From contig NZ_JAQGLA010000073.1 of assembly GCF_027853915.1 (NCBI RefSeq), forward strand, positions 1 through 40,339: a DNA stretch of 40,339 nt, read 5' to 3'. The notes beneath the pieces were generated by a model. The model saw only the letters and a list, made by a program, of their open reading frames with translations. It did no database searches and was not told where the DNA came from. The translations under genes and the position numbers were made by a program. The stretch comes from Saccharopolyspora oryzae (lineage in GTDB: Bacteria; Actinomycetota; Actinomycetes; Mycobacteriales; Pseudonocardiaceae). Of the stretch, positions 5,934-14,478 are shown piece after piece. Within the stretch, counting starts at the first letter, position 1. The number at the start of each line of letters is the position of its first letter.

Positions 5934-8756
5934 TCAGCGGTGGGCGGGGAACTCCACCACCTGCTGGTAGGTGGGGCGGTTCTGCCAGCTGATCTTGTCC
6001 TGGCCGATGCCGCCGATCTTGCTCTGGATCAGGGCGTCGGCGCACCACTGGTCGCCGGGCTCGCAGTCCGCGTCACCGGGGTAGGTCTGGTCCGACGGGG
6101 TTTCCGCCGCCTGGCGCAGGGTGTCCAGCAGCATCGAGCGGCACGCCGCCGGGTCACCACCACCGCACAGCGGTGCGCCGAACCCGCCCGGCACCTGATC
6201 GCCCAGCACCGCGCGGACGTCCTTGGACACCTGCCCGTACCAGCCGTACATGAAAGCCGAGCCCTGGTGGCCCTGGCCGACGTGCAGGCCCGGTTCGCCG
6301 TTCTGCCAGCCCGAGGGCGACTGGTTGATCTGCATCATCCCGGTCAGCGCGTCGTAGGCCGGGGCGCCCAGCGACGGCTCGAACTGGCCGCGGACCAGCA
6401 ACGGCCACCACGCGTCCAGCAGTTCGATCGCTTCTGCGTGCGCGTACCGACGGCTGCCCGGTTCGGTCTCGACCCGCCTGCCACCGTCGGCCAGCCAGGT
6501 CCGGAGCTTCTCGACCAGCGCCGCGGTGTCGGGGTCGTTGATCGGCTCGCGGTCGATCAGGCGCAGCAGGTCCGGCAGCACCCGTTCGGCGCGCATGTCG
6601 GTCACGCCCGCTTCGGCCATCACCTGCGTCAGCGTCACGCGGTTGAACTTGCCGCCCGCTTCGATGCGCTCGCGGACGCGGGAGTCGAGCAGGTCGCCGC
6701 GCTGCACCGCGTTCTTCTCCGCCCGGTCGCCCGCGGTTCCCGGCGCCTGCTTGTTGTTCCAGCTGGTGTAGTAGTCCTGGTTGATCGAGTTCGGGTGCTG
6801 CTCGAACCGGGTGTAGTTCGCGGTGTTGTCGGCCGGGTTCCAGCCGTCCCACTCGTAGGCCGGGTCGCCGGCGATCGGCATGCTCGGGTCGACCACCGGT
6901 TTGCGCACCAGGTTGGCGCCGGAGTTGAAGTAAGCGGTGTCGGTGGCGTCGGCGTAGAACCAGTTGAAGGTGAAGTTGATGTCGTGCGCCGCGCGCTGGA
7001 AGTCCTGCGCCGACGTGATCGCGCCCGGGTCGTTGAACTGCTGGAACCCGATGATCGAGTCCACCTCGTGCAGGAACGTCGAGCGGGCCAGGGCGAACGC
7101 AACCGGCTTGCCGTCGACGGTGGCGCGGTGGGTCACGGGGCCGTAGCTGGTCCGGAACGACACCAGCCGGTACGAGCCTTCGGGGGTGCTGTCGCCGAGG
7201 TTCGGCTTCCAGGCGTTCTCCCGCTCGACGGTCTGCATCGGCACGCACTCGCCGCGGAACCGGTACGCGTTGGAGTCCACCGTGGCCGGGCTCCCGTCGG
7301 GTTCGCACAGCTCGACGGCGTAGGTGTCGATCAGGTCCTGGGACGCGGTGGTGGCGCTCCAGGCGTAGTCCTGGCCGCGGCCCAGCAAGGTGTAGAAGCT
7401 CAGCCCGGCGAACGACGCGCCCTTCGACGAGATCCCCGGTCCTTGCAGCTCCTGCAGGGTGAGCAGCTGCGGCGAGAAGTAGCCGGTCTGCGGGCCGAAC
7501 ACCGCCACCGGGTGGCCGCTCTCGGTGTGCGCACCGGACACGACGAGCGCGTTGGACATGCCCCGCGGCTGCCCCATCCCCTCCGGGACCACGCCGTCGT
7601 CGAAGATGCCGCGCAGGCTTTCCACCGGGTCGTCGGTGGTCGGCGGCGGGTTGCCGCTCTCCGCGCGGGTGGCCGGTTCCGAGGGCTGGGCCGCCGAGCC
7701 GGTGGGATCGAAGACGAGCGGCTGCTCGACCACCGATCCGGGATCCGGCAGCACCACGCCCGCCGGGTTCTCCGGCGCCCCGCCGTACGGGAAAGTCCGT
7801 CCATCGTGGACGGTGGTGATCGCTTCCGGGTCGTTCTCGGCGCGGAACGCCGCCCAGATCTCCTCGCCGCGCTCCGGGCCGAACCGCTCGTGCAGCGACA
7901 TCCGGGCGACCGCGTTCTGCACCTCGTTGCCACCACCGCCGCCGAACTGGGCACCGACCAGCGAGGCCAGCGCGACCAGGTCGGTCAGCTCGAAGGGCTC
8001 GATCCGCCCTTCGTTGGTGATCGGGTCCACGTGCCCGGTGGCCACGTACTCGCCGGGGAAGTACCGCCCCTGGTACGACTTCTCGATGTAGGCGTTGATC
8101 CCGTCCACGTAGGACTGCGCGTCTTCGAGCGCCTGCCTGCCGCGCTCGCCCTGCGAGGCGACGGAGTCGATCTGCTGCTGCAGCTCCTGCTCGGTGTAGG
8201 GCGATACCGCGAAGAACTGCTGCTCCAGCTGGCGGTTCGACGGCGCGCCCCCGGCGAACGGCGTCACCTCGCCGCGCCCGGCCCGGCGCATCACGTCCAT
8301 CAGGAACAGCTTGTCCTCGGCGGTGGCGTAGCCCGCGCCGAACGTGGTCCCCGAGCGCGTCGTCCCGTAGATGTGCGGGATTCCCGCGGTCTTGTCCCGG
8401 ACGACGGTGACGTCCTCGCGCGGCTGGTAGGTCTTCTCGACGTCCTCGGGCCGCACGCCGAAGGAGTTGTCGTTGAAGAACTCCCCGATCGTGCCGGTGG
8501 TCAGCTTCGAGTAGCCGCCGACGAGCGCGTCGTACTTGGCCAGCTGGTCGTCGGAGTGCGGCGGGCGGACGCCCAGCAGCATGTGCGCGACGAGTTCGGC
8601 GAAGGTGGCGTTGCCGTTCTGACCGGGTGGGAGGACGTGGTGGCACTGCTCGCGGCAGTAGTCCGGCACGGGCTCCGGTTCAGCCGTGGCGGGCGGCGCG
8701 ACCAGCAGGGATGCGATCGCGGCCGCGGCGGCGATGGCGGCGGTGGGGCGCAGCAT
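5934..8756 (-). CDS. Secreted penicillin-acylase-family Ntn hydrolase
   Basis: 940 residues. A signal peptide (MLRPTAAIAAAAAIASLLVA, cleavage near ATA-EPE) directs export. The alpha domain contains IPHIYGTTRSGTTFGAGYAT and AEDKLFLMDVMRRAGRGEV, the family's N-terminal marks. A Pro/Ser/Thr-rich stretch (about residues 350-385) looks like the spacer removed on maturation. Autoproteolysis would expose Ser401 in GMSNALVVSG as nucleophile; GPQTGYFSP follows as in penicillin G acylase, and Asn667 in TSWNNKQAPG matches the oxyanion asparagine. It should hydrolyse an amide-linked acyl group outside the cell (beta-lactam, acyl-homoserine lactone or lipopeptide); which one cannot be told. Longer than the usual 780-850 residues. 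The long reading frame on the opposite strand is a high-GC artefact. Confidence 0.93.
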   Translation of the reverse strand: MLRPTAAIAAAAAIASLLVAPPATAEPEPVPDYCREQCHHVLPPGQNGNATFAELVAHMLLGVRPPHSDDQLAKYDALVGGYSKLTTGTIGEFFNDNSFGVRPEDVEKTYQPREDVTVVRDKTAGIPHIYGTTRSGTTFGAGYATAEDKLFLMDVMRRAGRGEVTPFAGGAPSNRQLEQQFFAVSPYTEQELQQQIDSVASQGERGRQALEDAQSYVDGINAYIEKSYQGRYFPGEYVATGHVDPITNEGRIEPFELTDLVALASLVGAQFGGGGGNEVQNAVARMSLHERFGPERGEEIWAAFRAENDPEAITTVHDGRTFPYGGAPENPAGVVLPDPGSVVEQPLVFDPTGSAAQPSEPATRAESGNPPPTTDDPVESLRGIFDDGVVPEGMGQPRGMSNALVVSGAHTESGHPVAVFGPQTGYFSPQLLTLQELQGPGISSKGASFAGLSFYTLLGRGQDYAWSATTASQDLIDTYAVELCEPDGSPATVDSNAYRFRGECVPMQTVERENAWKPNLGDSTPEGSYRLVSFRTSYGPVTHRATVDGKPVAFALARSTFLHEVDSIIGFQQFNDPGAITSAQDFQRAAHDINFTFNWFYADATDTAYFNSGANLVRKPVVDPSMPIAGDPAYEWDGWNPADNTANYTRFEQHPNSINQDYYTSWNNKQAPGTAGDRAEKNAVQRGDLLDSRVRERIEAGGKFNRVTLTQVMAEAGVTDMRAERVLPDLLRLIDREPINDPDTAALVEKLRTWLADGGRRVETEPGSRRYAHAEAIELLDAWWPLLVRGQFEPSLGAPAYDALTGMMQINQSPSGWQNGEPGLHVGQGHQGSAFMYGWYGQVSKDVRAVLGDQVPGGFGAPLCGGGDPAACRSMLLDTLRQAAETPSDQTYPGDADCEPGDQWCADALIQSKIGGIGQDKISWQNRPTYQQVVEFPAHR

Positions 8757-8858
8757 GCCAGGTCCTCTCGGTCGATCTTCGCGACCCGGACGCTAGCCAC
8801 CGCGCACTGGATTTGAAAGACATTCACGTTCACCTTGCCCCGAACGGCGCAGCGGACA

Positions 8859-9932
8859 TCAGGACGCCACCGCGGGCCGGTGCTCACCGCGCTTCCACCT
8901 GGTGTTCTCAAGCTCCAACGCCCGCCACAGCAGGTTCAGCGGGTGATCGGCGCCGTAGCTCTGCCGCTCTCCGCGCCGGGTGAAAGCTCCCACCAGCACG
9001 TGCATCTTCGGCCCGACGTCGTTGACCAGATCGACGGTGCGCAGCCCCCGGCCCTCCGGTAATCGCCCGTCGTCGGCCGCCTCCCCGACCCCGCGGGTGA
9101 CGATCATGCAGCCGTGCAGCAGCTCCGAGCGCAGCAGGTCGAACCCGTAGCGCACGTCGTCGATCTCGGCGGCGATGTCGAGCTTCTCGCGGTAGTCGGG
9201 ACCGAACCAACCGCGCAGGAATCCGGAGATCAGCCCGCTGGCCGGGATGACCAGCGGCAGCGCGTGCAGCTGGCTGGCGAGCATCGGCCGGTTCGGCAGC
9301 TGTTCCGCGGACAAGTTCGTCACCAGGCTCAGCCCGCTGCGCCGCCACTCCAGCACGTCCACATCGGCCAGCGCGTTCTCGCCGCCGCCGACCAGGACGC
9401 TGCCGCAGACCAGATCCGCCTGCTTCGTCCGCAATGCACCGATCAGCTCGCGAGTCCGCAAGTGCGTCACCCGCAACTCCACGCCGCGCTCGGCGAATTC
9501 GCCCGCGACGTGCTCCCCGGCATTGGCGAGGAAACCGAGGGTGAACCTGGTGGTGCCGACAGTAATCGTTTCGCCGCGCAGTCGTCGCGATTCGTGCACT
9601 CCGTCGAGCCAGTCGCGCAACGTGTTCCGCGCGATCTCCACGAAGAGCTCTCCGGAATCGGTGAAGAGCACGTTCTTCCCGCGCCCCTGCTTGATCACCA
9701 GCGGTTCACCGCACAGCCGCTCGAAGTTCCGGTTCAGCGTGTCGATCTGCTTCTGCACGCTGGACTGCTCGCGCCCCAGCGAACGCGCTGCCGCCAGCGC
9801 CGTTCCGACCTCGTGCACCAGCACCAACGTGCGCAACTGGTCCATAGTGGTGTCCAGCAGAGCGGCTGGGGATTCGAGCAATCGACTGCGCAGGTCGCTC
9901 GCGGACGGACTGGCGGTTCCGACTAACGGCAC
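8859..9932 (-). CDS. LysR-family transcriptional regulator (divergent type)
   Basis: About 357 residues. The helix-turn-helix lies at residues 30-90 (MDQLRTLVLVHEVGTALAAA, SLGREQSSVQKQIDTLNRNF), followed by PLVIKQGRGKNVLFTDSGEL at the wing and an effector domain with GETITVGTTRFTLGFLANAG. A 29-residue extension precedes the usual LysR beginning. The GTG start is backed by AAGGAAG six bases upstream; an ATG at 9845 (MDQLRT) is the alternative giving the standard N-terminus. It sits head-to-tail with the acylase gene 100 bases downstream and may regulate it, though LysR targets are more often divergent. On its upstream side is a 500-base spacer and then a membrane-protein gene facing away. Confidence 0.85.
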   Translation of the reverse strand: MPLVGTASPSASDLRSRLLESPAALLDTTMDQLRTLVLVHEVGTALAAARSLGREQSSVQKQIDTLNRNFERLCGEPLVIKQGRGKNVLFTDSGELFVEIARNTLRDWLDGVHESRRLRGETITVGTTRFTLGFLANAGEHVAGEFAERGVELRVTHLRTRELIGALRTKQADLVCGSVLVGGGENALADVDVLEWRRSGLSLVTNLSAEQLPNRPMLASQLHALPLVIPASGLISGFLRGWFGPDYREKLDIAAEIDDVRYGFDLLRSELLHGCMIVTRGVGEAADDGRLPEGRGLRTVDLVNDVGPKMHVLVGAFTRRGERQSYGADHPLNLLWRALELENTRWKRGEHRPAVAS

Positions 9933-10430
9933 GGCATGCTTCCTTCGGTCTCCTGTTTTGCGCCGAAGTGTAGTGCGCCGAACTGATCCGCACGCCAGAA
10001 CAAATAATCTGCGGAATTCTTCTTCGAATCGCTGGAAATCCCCGCGACAGCGGTGCAATGATCTGCTGCGTCCCAAACGGCGGTCCTTCTGCGACCGCCC
10101 CGGTTCGGTTAGACCGATCGGCGTATTAGGGGCATTCGCACTATCGCAGGTACGCGGATGCGTGAACCGCTGCCTGCCCCGGAGAGGATTCGCAGCACCA
10201 TGTGCAGCACCACCGTCGCGCCACCCCCTGGCGCGACGTCGAACAACGGCTTCCCGCGCAGCGCGTGGGCCCGCACTGCGCAAGTCGTGGATCGCGGACG
10301 GCGCACGGCCGACAGCTCGGTGATCCGCACGAACACCCCGGCCGCCGGGAGCGGCCAATCCCGGTGAAGGCGCCGCGATTCCTCTCGACATCCCCCCCTT
10401 TTTCATTCCCTGGCAAGGAGAAACCCAGTC
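9933..10430. other. Intergenic spacer between LysR and membrane-protein genes
   Basis: About 500 bases between divergently transcribed genes. I see no convincing gene. It has an AT-richer section near 9990-10030 (likely LysR promoter zone), a 6-base stem GCGGTC/GACCGC near 10081-10099, and a possible -10-like GCGTATTAGG near 10121. Short open frames between 10109 and 10336 have no family resemblance that I recognise; they might be a decayed gene. The last bases hold the AAGGAG ribosome site for the gene at 10431. Confidence 0.5.
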
Positions 10431-11012
10431 GTGACCTACCAACAGACCGCTCCCCCGCAGGCGGCCCCGGTCAGCTTGAAGCGCCCCGCCACGCTGCTGG
10501 CGTTCGTCATCGCCGGTGCGGTGTCGGCGCTTTCCGGCATCGCGGCCGCGATCCACATGATGGCCGGTGGCCGGACGCTGGCCGAGCAGTACGCGACGGA
10601 CCTGATGAACTCCGACCCGGCGTCGATGGGGATCGACGAGCTGCTGTCGGTGACCGGCGGTGAATCCACCGGCGACGCCATCGAAACCCTCAAGAGCATG
10701 GGCTTCTGGGAAGACGTCGTCACCGCGGCCAGCGCGGAGCTGATGCTGAAGTCCATCGTCGCGCTGATCTTCGTGCTCCCGCTGCTGCTGTTCACGCTGC
10801 TGGCCATGAAGGCTGCGACCTGGGCGCGCGTCCTGGTCACCATCTTCGCCGTGCTCTCGCTGCTGCCGCACCTGATCCTGGCCATCGCGGTCGGCCTGCC
10901 GATCGAGCAGGGCCTCGGCTTCGTCGGCCTGGCCACGGCGGTGCTCGCGATCGTCCTCGCGTGGCTCCCGGCGAACGGCCGCTACGCGAAGGCCCGCAAG
11001 TTCGCGGCCTGA
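10431..11012 (+). CDS. Small four-helix membrane protein, function unknown
   Basis: 193 residues. A Pro/Gln-rich N-terminus (MTYQQTAPPQAAP) precedes four hydrophobic segments: about 22-42 (LLAFVIAGAVSALSGIAAAI), 100-125 (SIVALIFVLPLLLFTLLAMK), 130-152 and 160-182. An extracytoplasmic loop of about 60 residues with acidic character (ELLSVTGGESTGDAIETLKS) lies between helices 1 and 2. This is the general build of many actinobacterial uncharacterised envelope proteins; I do not recognise a named family. The start is GTG with AAGGAG about 10 bases upstream. It stands alone, divergent from the LysR gene and convergent with the FAA-hydrolase gene across a strong terminator. Confidence 0.8.
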   Translation: MTYQQTAPPQAAPVSLKRPATLLAFVIAGAVSALSGIAAAIHMMAGGRTLAEQYATDLMNSDPASMGIDELLSVTGGESTGDAIETLKSMGFWEDVVTAASAELMLKSIVALIFVLPLLLFTLLAMKAATWARVLVTIFAVLSLLPHLILAIAVGLPIEQGLGFVGLATAVLAIVLAWLPANGRYAKARKFAA

Positions 11013-11054
11013 GCCGGCGGCCAGCGTCGCTCTGGGGGTCGACACTGGAAACGC

Positions 11055-11093
11055 GAACGGCCCGGCGCTCTTTCCGAGAGCACCGGGCCGTTC
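11055..11093. terminator. Bidirectional hairpin terminator
   Basis: Seventeen-base arms (GAACGGCCCGGCGCTCT and AGAGCACCGGGCCGTTC) with one mismatch and a short TTCCG loop lie between two convergent genes. No T-run, as is common for high-GC terminators. Confidence 0.8.
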
Positions 11094-11099
11094 CGCGCG

Positions 11100-11963
11100 T
11101 CAGGCCTGCTTGAACTGCTGGCGCTGGCGGCCCAAGCCGTCGATCTCCAGCTCCAGCACGTCACCGGCCGCCAGGTACGGGTACTTCCCGGAGAGGGCCA
11201 CGCCTTCCGGGGTGCCGGTGTTGATCAGGTCGCCCGGCTCCAGCGTCATGTACTGCGAGAGGTGGCGGACGATCTCGGCGACGCCGAAGATCATGTCCGC
11301 CGTGTTGGAGTCCTGCCGGGCCTCGCCGTTGACCCACGTCCGCAACCGCAGCGCCTGCGGATCGGCGACCTCGTCGGCGGGCACCAGCCACGGACCGATC
11401 GGGTTGAAGGTCTCGGCGCACTTGCCCTTGGACCACTGCCCGCCCGAGTGCTCCTTCTGGAAGGCGCGCTCGGAGACGTCGTTGGCCACCACGAACCCGG
11501 CGACGCAGTCCAGCGCCTCTTCAGCGCTCTCCAGGTAGCGGGCCCGGCGACCGATCACCACGCCGAGCTCGACCTCCCAGTCGACCTGCTCGGCACCGCG
11601 CGGGATCAGCACCTCGTCGTACGGTCCGACGACCGTGTTCGGGTGCTTGAAGAACAGGATCGGCACCTCGGGCGGCGCCGAGCCGGACTCGGCGGCGTGC
11701 GCGGCGTAGTTCTGGCCGATGCACAGCACGGCCATCGGCCGCGCGATCGGCGCACCCACCCGCTGGCCGCTGCCGTCGCCGGCATCATCGACGGCGGGCA
11801 GCTCACCGGCGGCCAGCGCTTCCCTGGTCCGCTGGATGCCGCCACCGGCCAGGAACGCCCCGTCGACGTCCGCGGTGATCGGACGCAGATCGAACAGCCG
11901 GCCCTGGTCGTCTGCCACGTGCGGTTGCTCAGCCCCGACGGGGCCCAATCGCAGGAACCTCAT
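11100..11963 (-). CDS. Fumarylacetoacetate-hydrolase (FAH) family enzyme
   Basis: About 287 residues, single FAH domain from about residue 75. ILFFKHPNTVVGP, DWEVELGVVIGRRARY, GFVVANDVSERAFQ, FNPIGPWLVP and LEPGDLINTGTPEGVA are the family's signature blocks in the right order. Metal ligands should be Glu130, Glu132 and Asp162. Family members hydrolyse or decarboxylate ring-cleavage products (fumarylpyruvate, acylpyruvate, 2-hydroxyhepta-2,4-diene-dioate) in aromatic catabolism. The ATG is preceded by AAGGAG. Transcribed in the same direction as the MarR gene about 270 bases upstream; with the ring-opening dioxygenase next to that, a catabolic unit is plausible but exact substrate is not determined. 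Confidence 0.9.
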   Translation of the reverse strand: MRFLRLGPVGAEQPHVADDQGRLFDLRPITADVDGAFLAGGGIQRTREALAAGELPAVDDAGDGSGQRVGAPIARPMAVLCIGQNYAAHAAESGSAPPEVPILFFKHPNTVVGPYDEVLIPRGAEQVDWEVELGVVIGRRARYLESAEEALDCVAGFVVANDVSERAFQKEHSGGQWSKGKCAETFNPIGPWLVPADEVADPQALRLRTWVNGEARQDSNTADMIFGVAEIVRHLSQYMTLEPGDLINTGTPEGVALSGKYPYLAAGDVLELEIDGLGRQRQQFKQA

Positions 11964-12229
11964 CTCACTCCTTCGTCTCGGCGAGTGCTGCGGAGACGGC
12001 ACCGGCGAGGCCGGGCGCGGCCGGCACCGCTCAGCAGCCCCACGACTTTCCACTGGAAAACGCGCCGAAGCAAGACCCGTCCAGGTGCCGAAATCGGATC
12101 CGAGACGCTGTGGAAGTTCTCCATCCTCGTTTTGCGCAGCGGTGCAAGTAGCGGAACCGCCTGGACTGCGGGTGCCCGACATTATGTATGCCGGCTTCGC
12201 GGTCACCGGCCAGCCAGAGCGAAGAGGTT

Positions 12230-12691
12230 TCAGCTGGATTTGCGCAGGTGGCGGGTGACTTCGCCGAGGCCGGCCGCGACGGCGCGCAGCTGGTCGCGGT
12301 CGAGCACGTCGATCAGGTTCGCGCGCACCACGTCGACGTGCCCGGGCGCCGCCGCGCGCAGCTTCTCCCGGCCGGCGTCGGTCAGCAGCGCGTTGACGCC
12401 GCGGTCGTCGGACTCGCAGGTGCGGCGCCGCACCAGACCGGCCTTCTCCAGCTGGGTGACCTGGTAGGTCAGGCCGCTCTTCGAGGTCACCACCAGCTGG
12501 GCGAGCTCGGTCATGCGCATCTCGCCGCCGGGCGCCGCGGACAGCCGGACCAGGATCTCGTACTGCGGGTGGGACAGCCCGACCTGCTCGCGCAGCTGCT
12601 GCTCGACCTTGCGGGCGACCAGGTTGCTCGCCTCCACGAAGGCGTTCCAGGTCGCCATCTCCTCGTCGTCCAGCCAGCGCGGTTCAGCCAT
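12230..12691 (-). CDS. MarR-family transcriptional regulator
   Basis: 153 residues with the MarR winged helix. LSHPQYEILVRLSAAPGGEM, MTELAQLVVTSKSGLTYQVT and LEKAGLVRRRTCESDDRGVN are helix 3, recognition helix and wing; ALLTDAGREKL is the usual post-wing segment. MarR proteins bind palindromes as dimers and let go on binding phenolic or aromatic ligands. The gene is divergent from the ring-opening dioxygenase with two palindromes between them, so it probably represses both. The DNA between this gene and the FAH gene (11964-12229) holds no gene; a TATGTATG stretch near 12185 is its only AT-rich landmark. Confidence 0.92.
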   Translation of the reverse strand: MAEPRWLDDEEMATWNAFVEASNLVARKVEQQLREQVGLSHPQYEILVRLSAAPGGEMRMTELAQLVVTSKSGLTYQVTQLEKAGLVRRRTCESDDRGVNALLTDAGREKLRAAAPGHVDVVRANLIDVLDRDQLRAVAAGLGEVTRHLRKSS

Positions 12692-12708
12692 GCCCCGAGT
12701 CTAGCTTG

Positions 12709-12756
12709 TTCAAATTTGAACGACCAGCTATGGTCGAGGTTGTTCAAATTCGAACG
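12709..12756. promoter_or_regulatory. Two MarR operators in the MarR/dioxygenase promoter
   Basis: GTTCAAATTTGAAC at 12709-12722 is a perfect 14-base palindrome; GTTCAAATTCGAAC at 12743-12756 is the same site with one mismatch. Centres are 34 bases apart, close to three helical turns, so two dimers could sit on the same DNA face. The right site ends 12 bases before the dioxygenase ATG and just upstream of its GAGGAGG ribosome site, so occupancy should block transcription. AT-rich TTCAAA/TTTGAA palindromes are typical MarR targets. Confidence 0.82.
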
Positions 12757-12767
12757 AGGAGGCGGCG

Positions 12768-13532
12768 ATGACCCGGATGCCCACCCTGTACCTCAGCCAC
12801 GGCGCCCCACCGCTGGCCGACGACCCGCTGTGGCCGGGCCAGCTCGCCGACTGGTCGGCCCGGCTGCCGAAGCCGAAGGCGATCCTGATGATCTCGGCGC
12901 ACTGGGAGGAATCCCCGCTGGCCATCGGCGCCACCAGCACCGTTCCGCTGGTCTACGACTTCTGGGGCTTCCCCCAGCACTACTACGAGGTCCAGTACGC
13001 CGCTCCGGGCGCACCGGAGCTGGCCAGCCGCGTCCGCGCGCTGCTCCACGGCCCGGAGACCCCGGTGCAGGACTTCCCGGAACGCGGCCTCGACCACGGC
13101 GCCTACGTGCCGCTGGTGGAGATGTACCCGGACGCCGACGTGCCCGTCCTGCAGATCTCGATGCCGACGCTGGAACCGGAACGGCTGATGCGCATGGGCC
13201 GGGCGCTGGCACCGCTGCGCGACGAGGGCGTGCTGATCGTGGGCAGCGGGTTCTTCACCCACAACCTCTCCGCGATGGGCCAACCGGGCACGCCGAGCTG
13301 GTCCTCGGAGTTCGACGACTGGGGACGGCAGGCGCTCGAGGCGAACGACGTCGACTCCCTGCTGGACTTCCGGCGCAAGGCCCCGGCCGGCCGGCTCGCG
13401 CACCCGCGCACGGAGCACTTCGCACCGCTGTTCGTGACCCTCGGCGCAGCGGACGACGACCTCACCGAGCAGCGGGTGGCCGTCGACGGCTTCTGGATGG
13501 GCCTGGCCAAGCGCTCCGTCCAGTTCGGCTGA
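12768..13532 (+). CDS. DODA-type class III ring-opening dioxygenase
   Basis: 254 residues of the LigB-superfamily, 4,5-DOPA dioxygenase/YgiD branch. LYLSHGAPPL (His11), MISAHWEESP (His45) and TEHFAPLFV (His217) match the three metal-binding histidines; GLDHGAYVPL (His110) and GFFTHNLS (His165) are the conserved active-site histidines. Such enzymes open catechol-type rings between or beside hydroxyls using a divalent metal and dioxygen, in the cytoplasm. GAGGAGG lies just before the ATG. Divergent from, and probably repressed by, the MarR protein. The FAH-family enzyme nearby could process the ring-cleavage product; that pairing is inference. Confidence 0.92.
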   Translation: MTRMPTLYLSHGAPPLADDPLWPGQLADWSARLPKPKAILMISAHWEESPLAIGATSTVPLVYDFWGFPQHYYEVQYAAPGAPELASRVRALLHGPETPVQDFPERGLDHGAYVPLVEMYPDADVPVLQISMPTLEPERLMRMGRALAPLRDEGVLIVGSGFFTHNLSAMGQPGTPSWSSEFDDWGRQALEANDVDSLLDFRRKAPAGRLAHPRTEHFAPLFVTLGAADDDLTEQRVAVDGFWMGLAKRSVQFG

Positions 13533-13541
13533 GCGCTCGGA

Positions 13542-14330
13542 TCAGCGGCGGAGCTGCTGCTCGACCGTCGCGACCACTTTGGACAGTGGAACTCGGGTGT
13601 CCTCGGTCCAGTTCGGTCCGCAGCGGGGCGTCGGCGCCGACACCGACAGCGCGGCGACCACCGCGCCGGAGTGGTCGTGCACCGGCATCGCCACGCAGCG
13701 GCAGCCGACGATGTACTCCTCGTCGTCCACCGCGTAGCCGCGGCTGCGGGCCTCCTGGACCTCGGCCAGCAGCTCCGGCAGCTCGCGCACGGTGTTCTCG
13801 GTGAAGCGCTCCAGCTCCACGCCCTGGTAGCGGCGCACCAGCTCGTCCTGCGGCAGACCGGTCAGCAGCGCTTTGCCCATCCCGTCCGCGTGCGCGGGTA
13901 ACCGCATGCCCACGGCGGACACGAGTTTCATCGGCTGGGGCGACTCGGCGATGGCGATGTAGACGTTCTCGATGCCGTCCAGCCGGGACAGCTGCACCGT
14001 CTCACCGGTCTCCTGCGCGAGCCGCTCCATCAGCGGCAGCGCCAGGCCCACGATGTCGCGGTGCCCGGTGTAGCCCTGGCCGACGGTCCACGCCTTCAGC
14101 CCGAGCCCGTAGGTGCGGGTGGTCTGGTCGAACTCGGCGAACCCGCGGTGCACCAAGGTGCCGAGCAACCCGTGCACGCTGGACAGCGGGAGCCGCAACG
14201 TCTCGGCGATGTCGCTGAGCCGGTGCCGCCCGCGGGCGAGCAGTTCCAGGATGACCAGCGCGCGGTCGGCGGACTTGACCACGTTGGGCCCGCTGCCCGC
14301 AGGCTCAGCCGTGACCGGTTCCGACTTCAC
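13542..14330 (-). CDS. IclR-family transcriptional regulator
   Basis: About 262 residues. The N-terminal winged helix (VKSADRALVILELLARGRHR, LSDIAETLRLPLSSVHGLLG, TLVHRGFAEFDQTTRTYGLG) is followed by the IclR effector domain, with HADGMGKALLTGLPQDELVR and RGYAVDDEEYIVGCRCVAMP as typical blocks. IclR proteins control catabolic operons such as protocatechuate or homogentisate use and bind small acids. The GTG at 14330 was chosen because a GGAGGAGG ribosome site lies just upstream; the longer reading to 14348 would translate that site. It ends 10 bases from the convergent dioxygenase gene and is divergent from ileS. Confidence 0.92.
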   Translation of the reverse strand: MKSEPVTAEPAGSGPNVVKSADRALVILELLARGRHRLSDIAETLRLPLSSVHGLLGTLVHRGFAEFDQTTRTYGLGLKAWTVGQGYTGHRDIVGLALPLMERLAQETGETVQLSRLDGIENVYIAIAESPQPMKLVSAVGMRLPAHADGMGKALLTGLPQDELVRRYQGVELERFTENTVRELPELLAEVQEARSRGYAVDDEEYIVGCRCVAMPVHDHSGAVVAALSVSAPTPRCGPNWTEDTRVPLSKVVATVEQQLRR

Positions 14331-14367
14331 CCGACTTTCCTCCTCCACCGCATCGACTCCTGCGGCC

Positions 14368-14379
14368 TACTGAACAGTA
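14368..14379. promoter_or_regulatory. Candidate IclR operator
   Basis: TACTGAACAGTA is a perfect inverted repeat (TACTG, AA, CAGTA) 38 bases upstream of the IclR start, in the space shared with ileS. Position suits autoregulation by the IclR dimer; the assignment rests only on symmetry and place. Confidence 0.4.
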
Positions 14380-14478
14380 CAGCGGGCGTGTTGCCGCTGC
14401 GCAGTTCCTCCAAGCGGCTCAACCGGGCGGTTTCGCGCTCGTGGTGTATGCGGGCCCGCGCGGTGTGAGCATGTGGGC

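Noticed and set aside
5850..8816. 988-codon open frame on the plus strand opposite the acylase gene
   Set aside because: It is rich in Arg/Val/His/Gly/Ala in the pattern of a high-GC antisense frame, has no family motif, and the minus strand carries clear catalytic residues and a signal peptide.
10109..10336. 75-codon minus-strand frame in the LysR/membrane-protein spacer
   Set aside because: Has no family match that I know and no ribosome site; left as part of the spacer.
9933..11045. Upstream extension of the LysR frame to 11045
   Set aside because: It would run through the membrane-protein gene on the other strand and has low-complexity composition; a proper ribosome site and GTG exist at 9932.
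14349..14478. T-box leader upstream of ileS
   Set aside because: No T-box sequence, specifier stem or antiterminator can be found in the 130-base space, and part of it belongs to the divergent IclR promoter.
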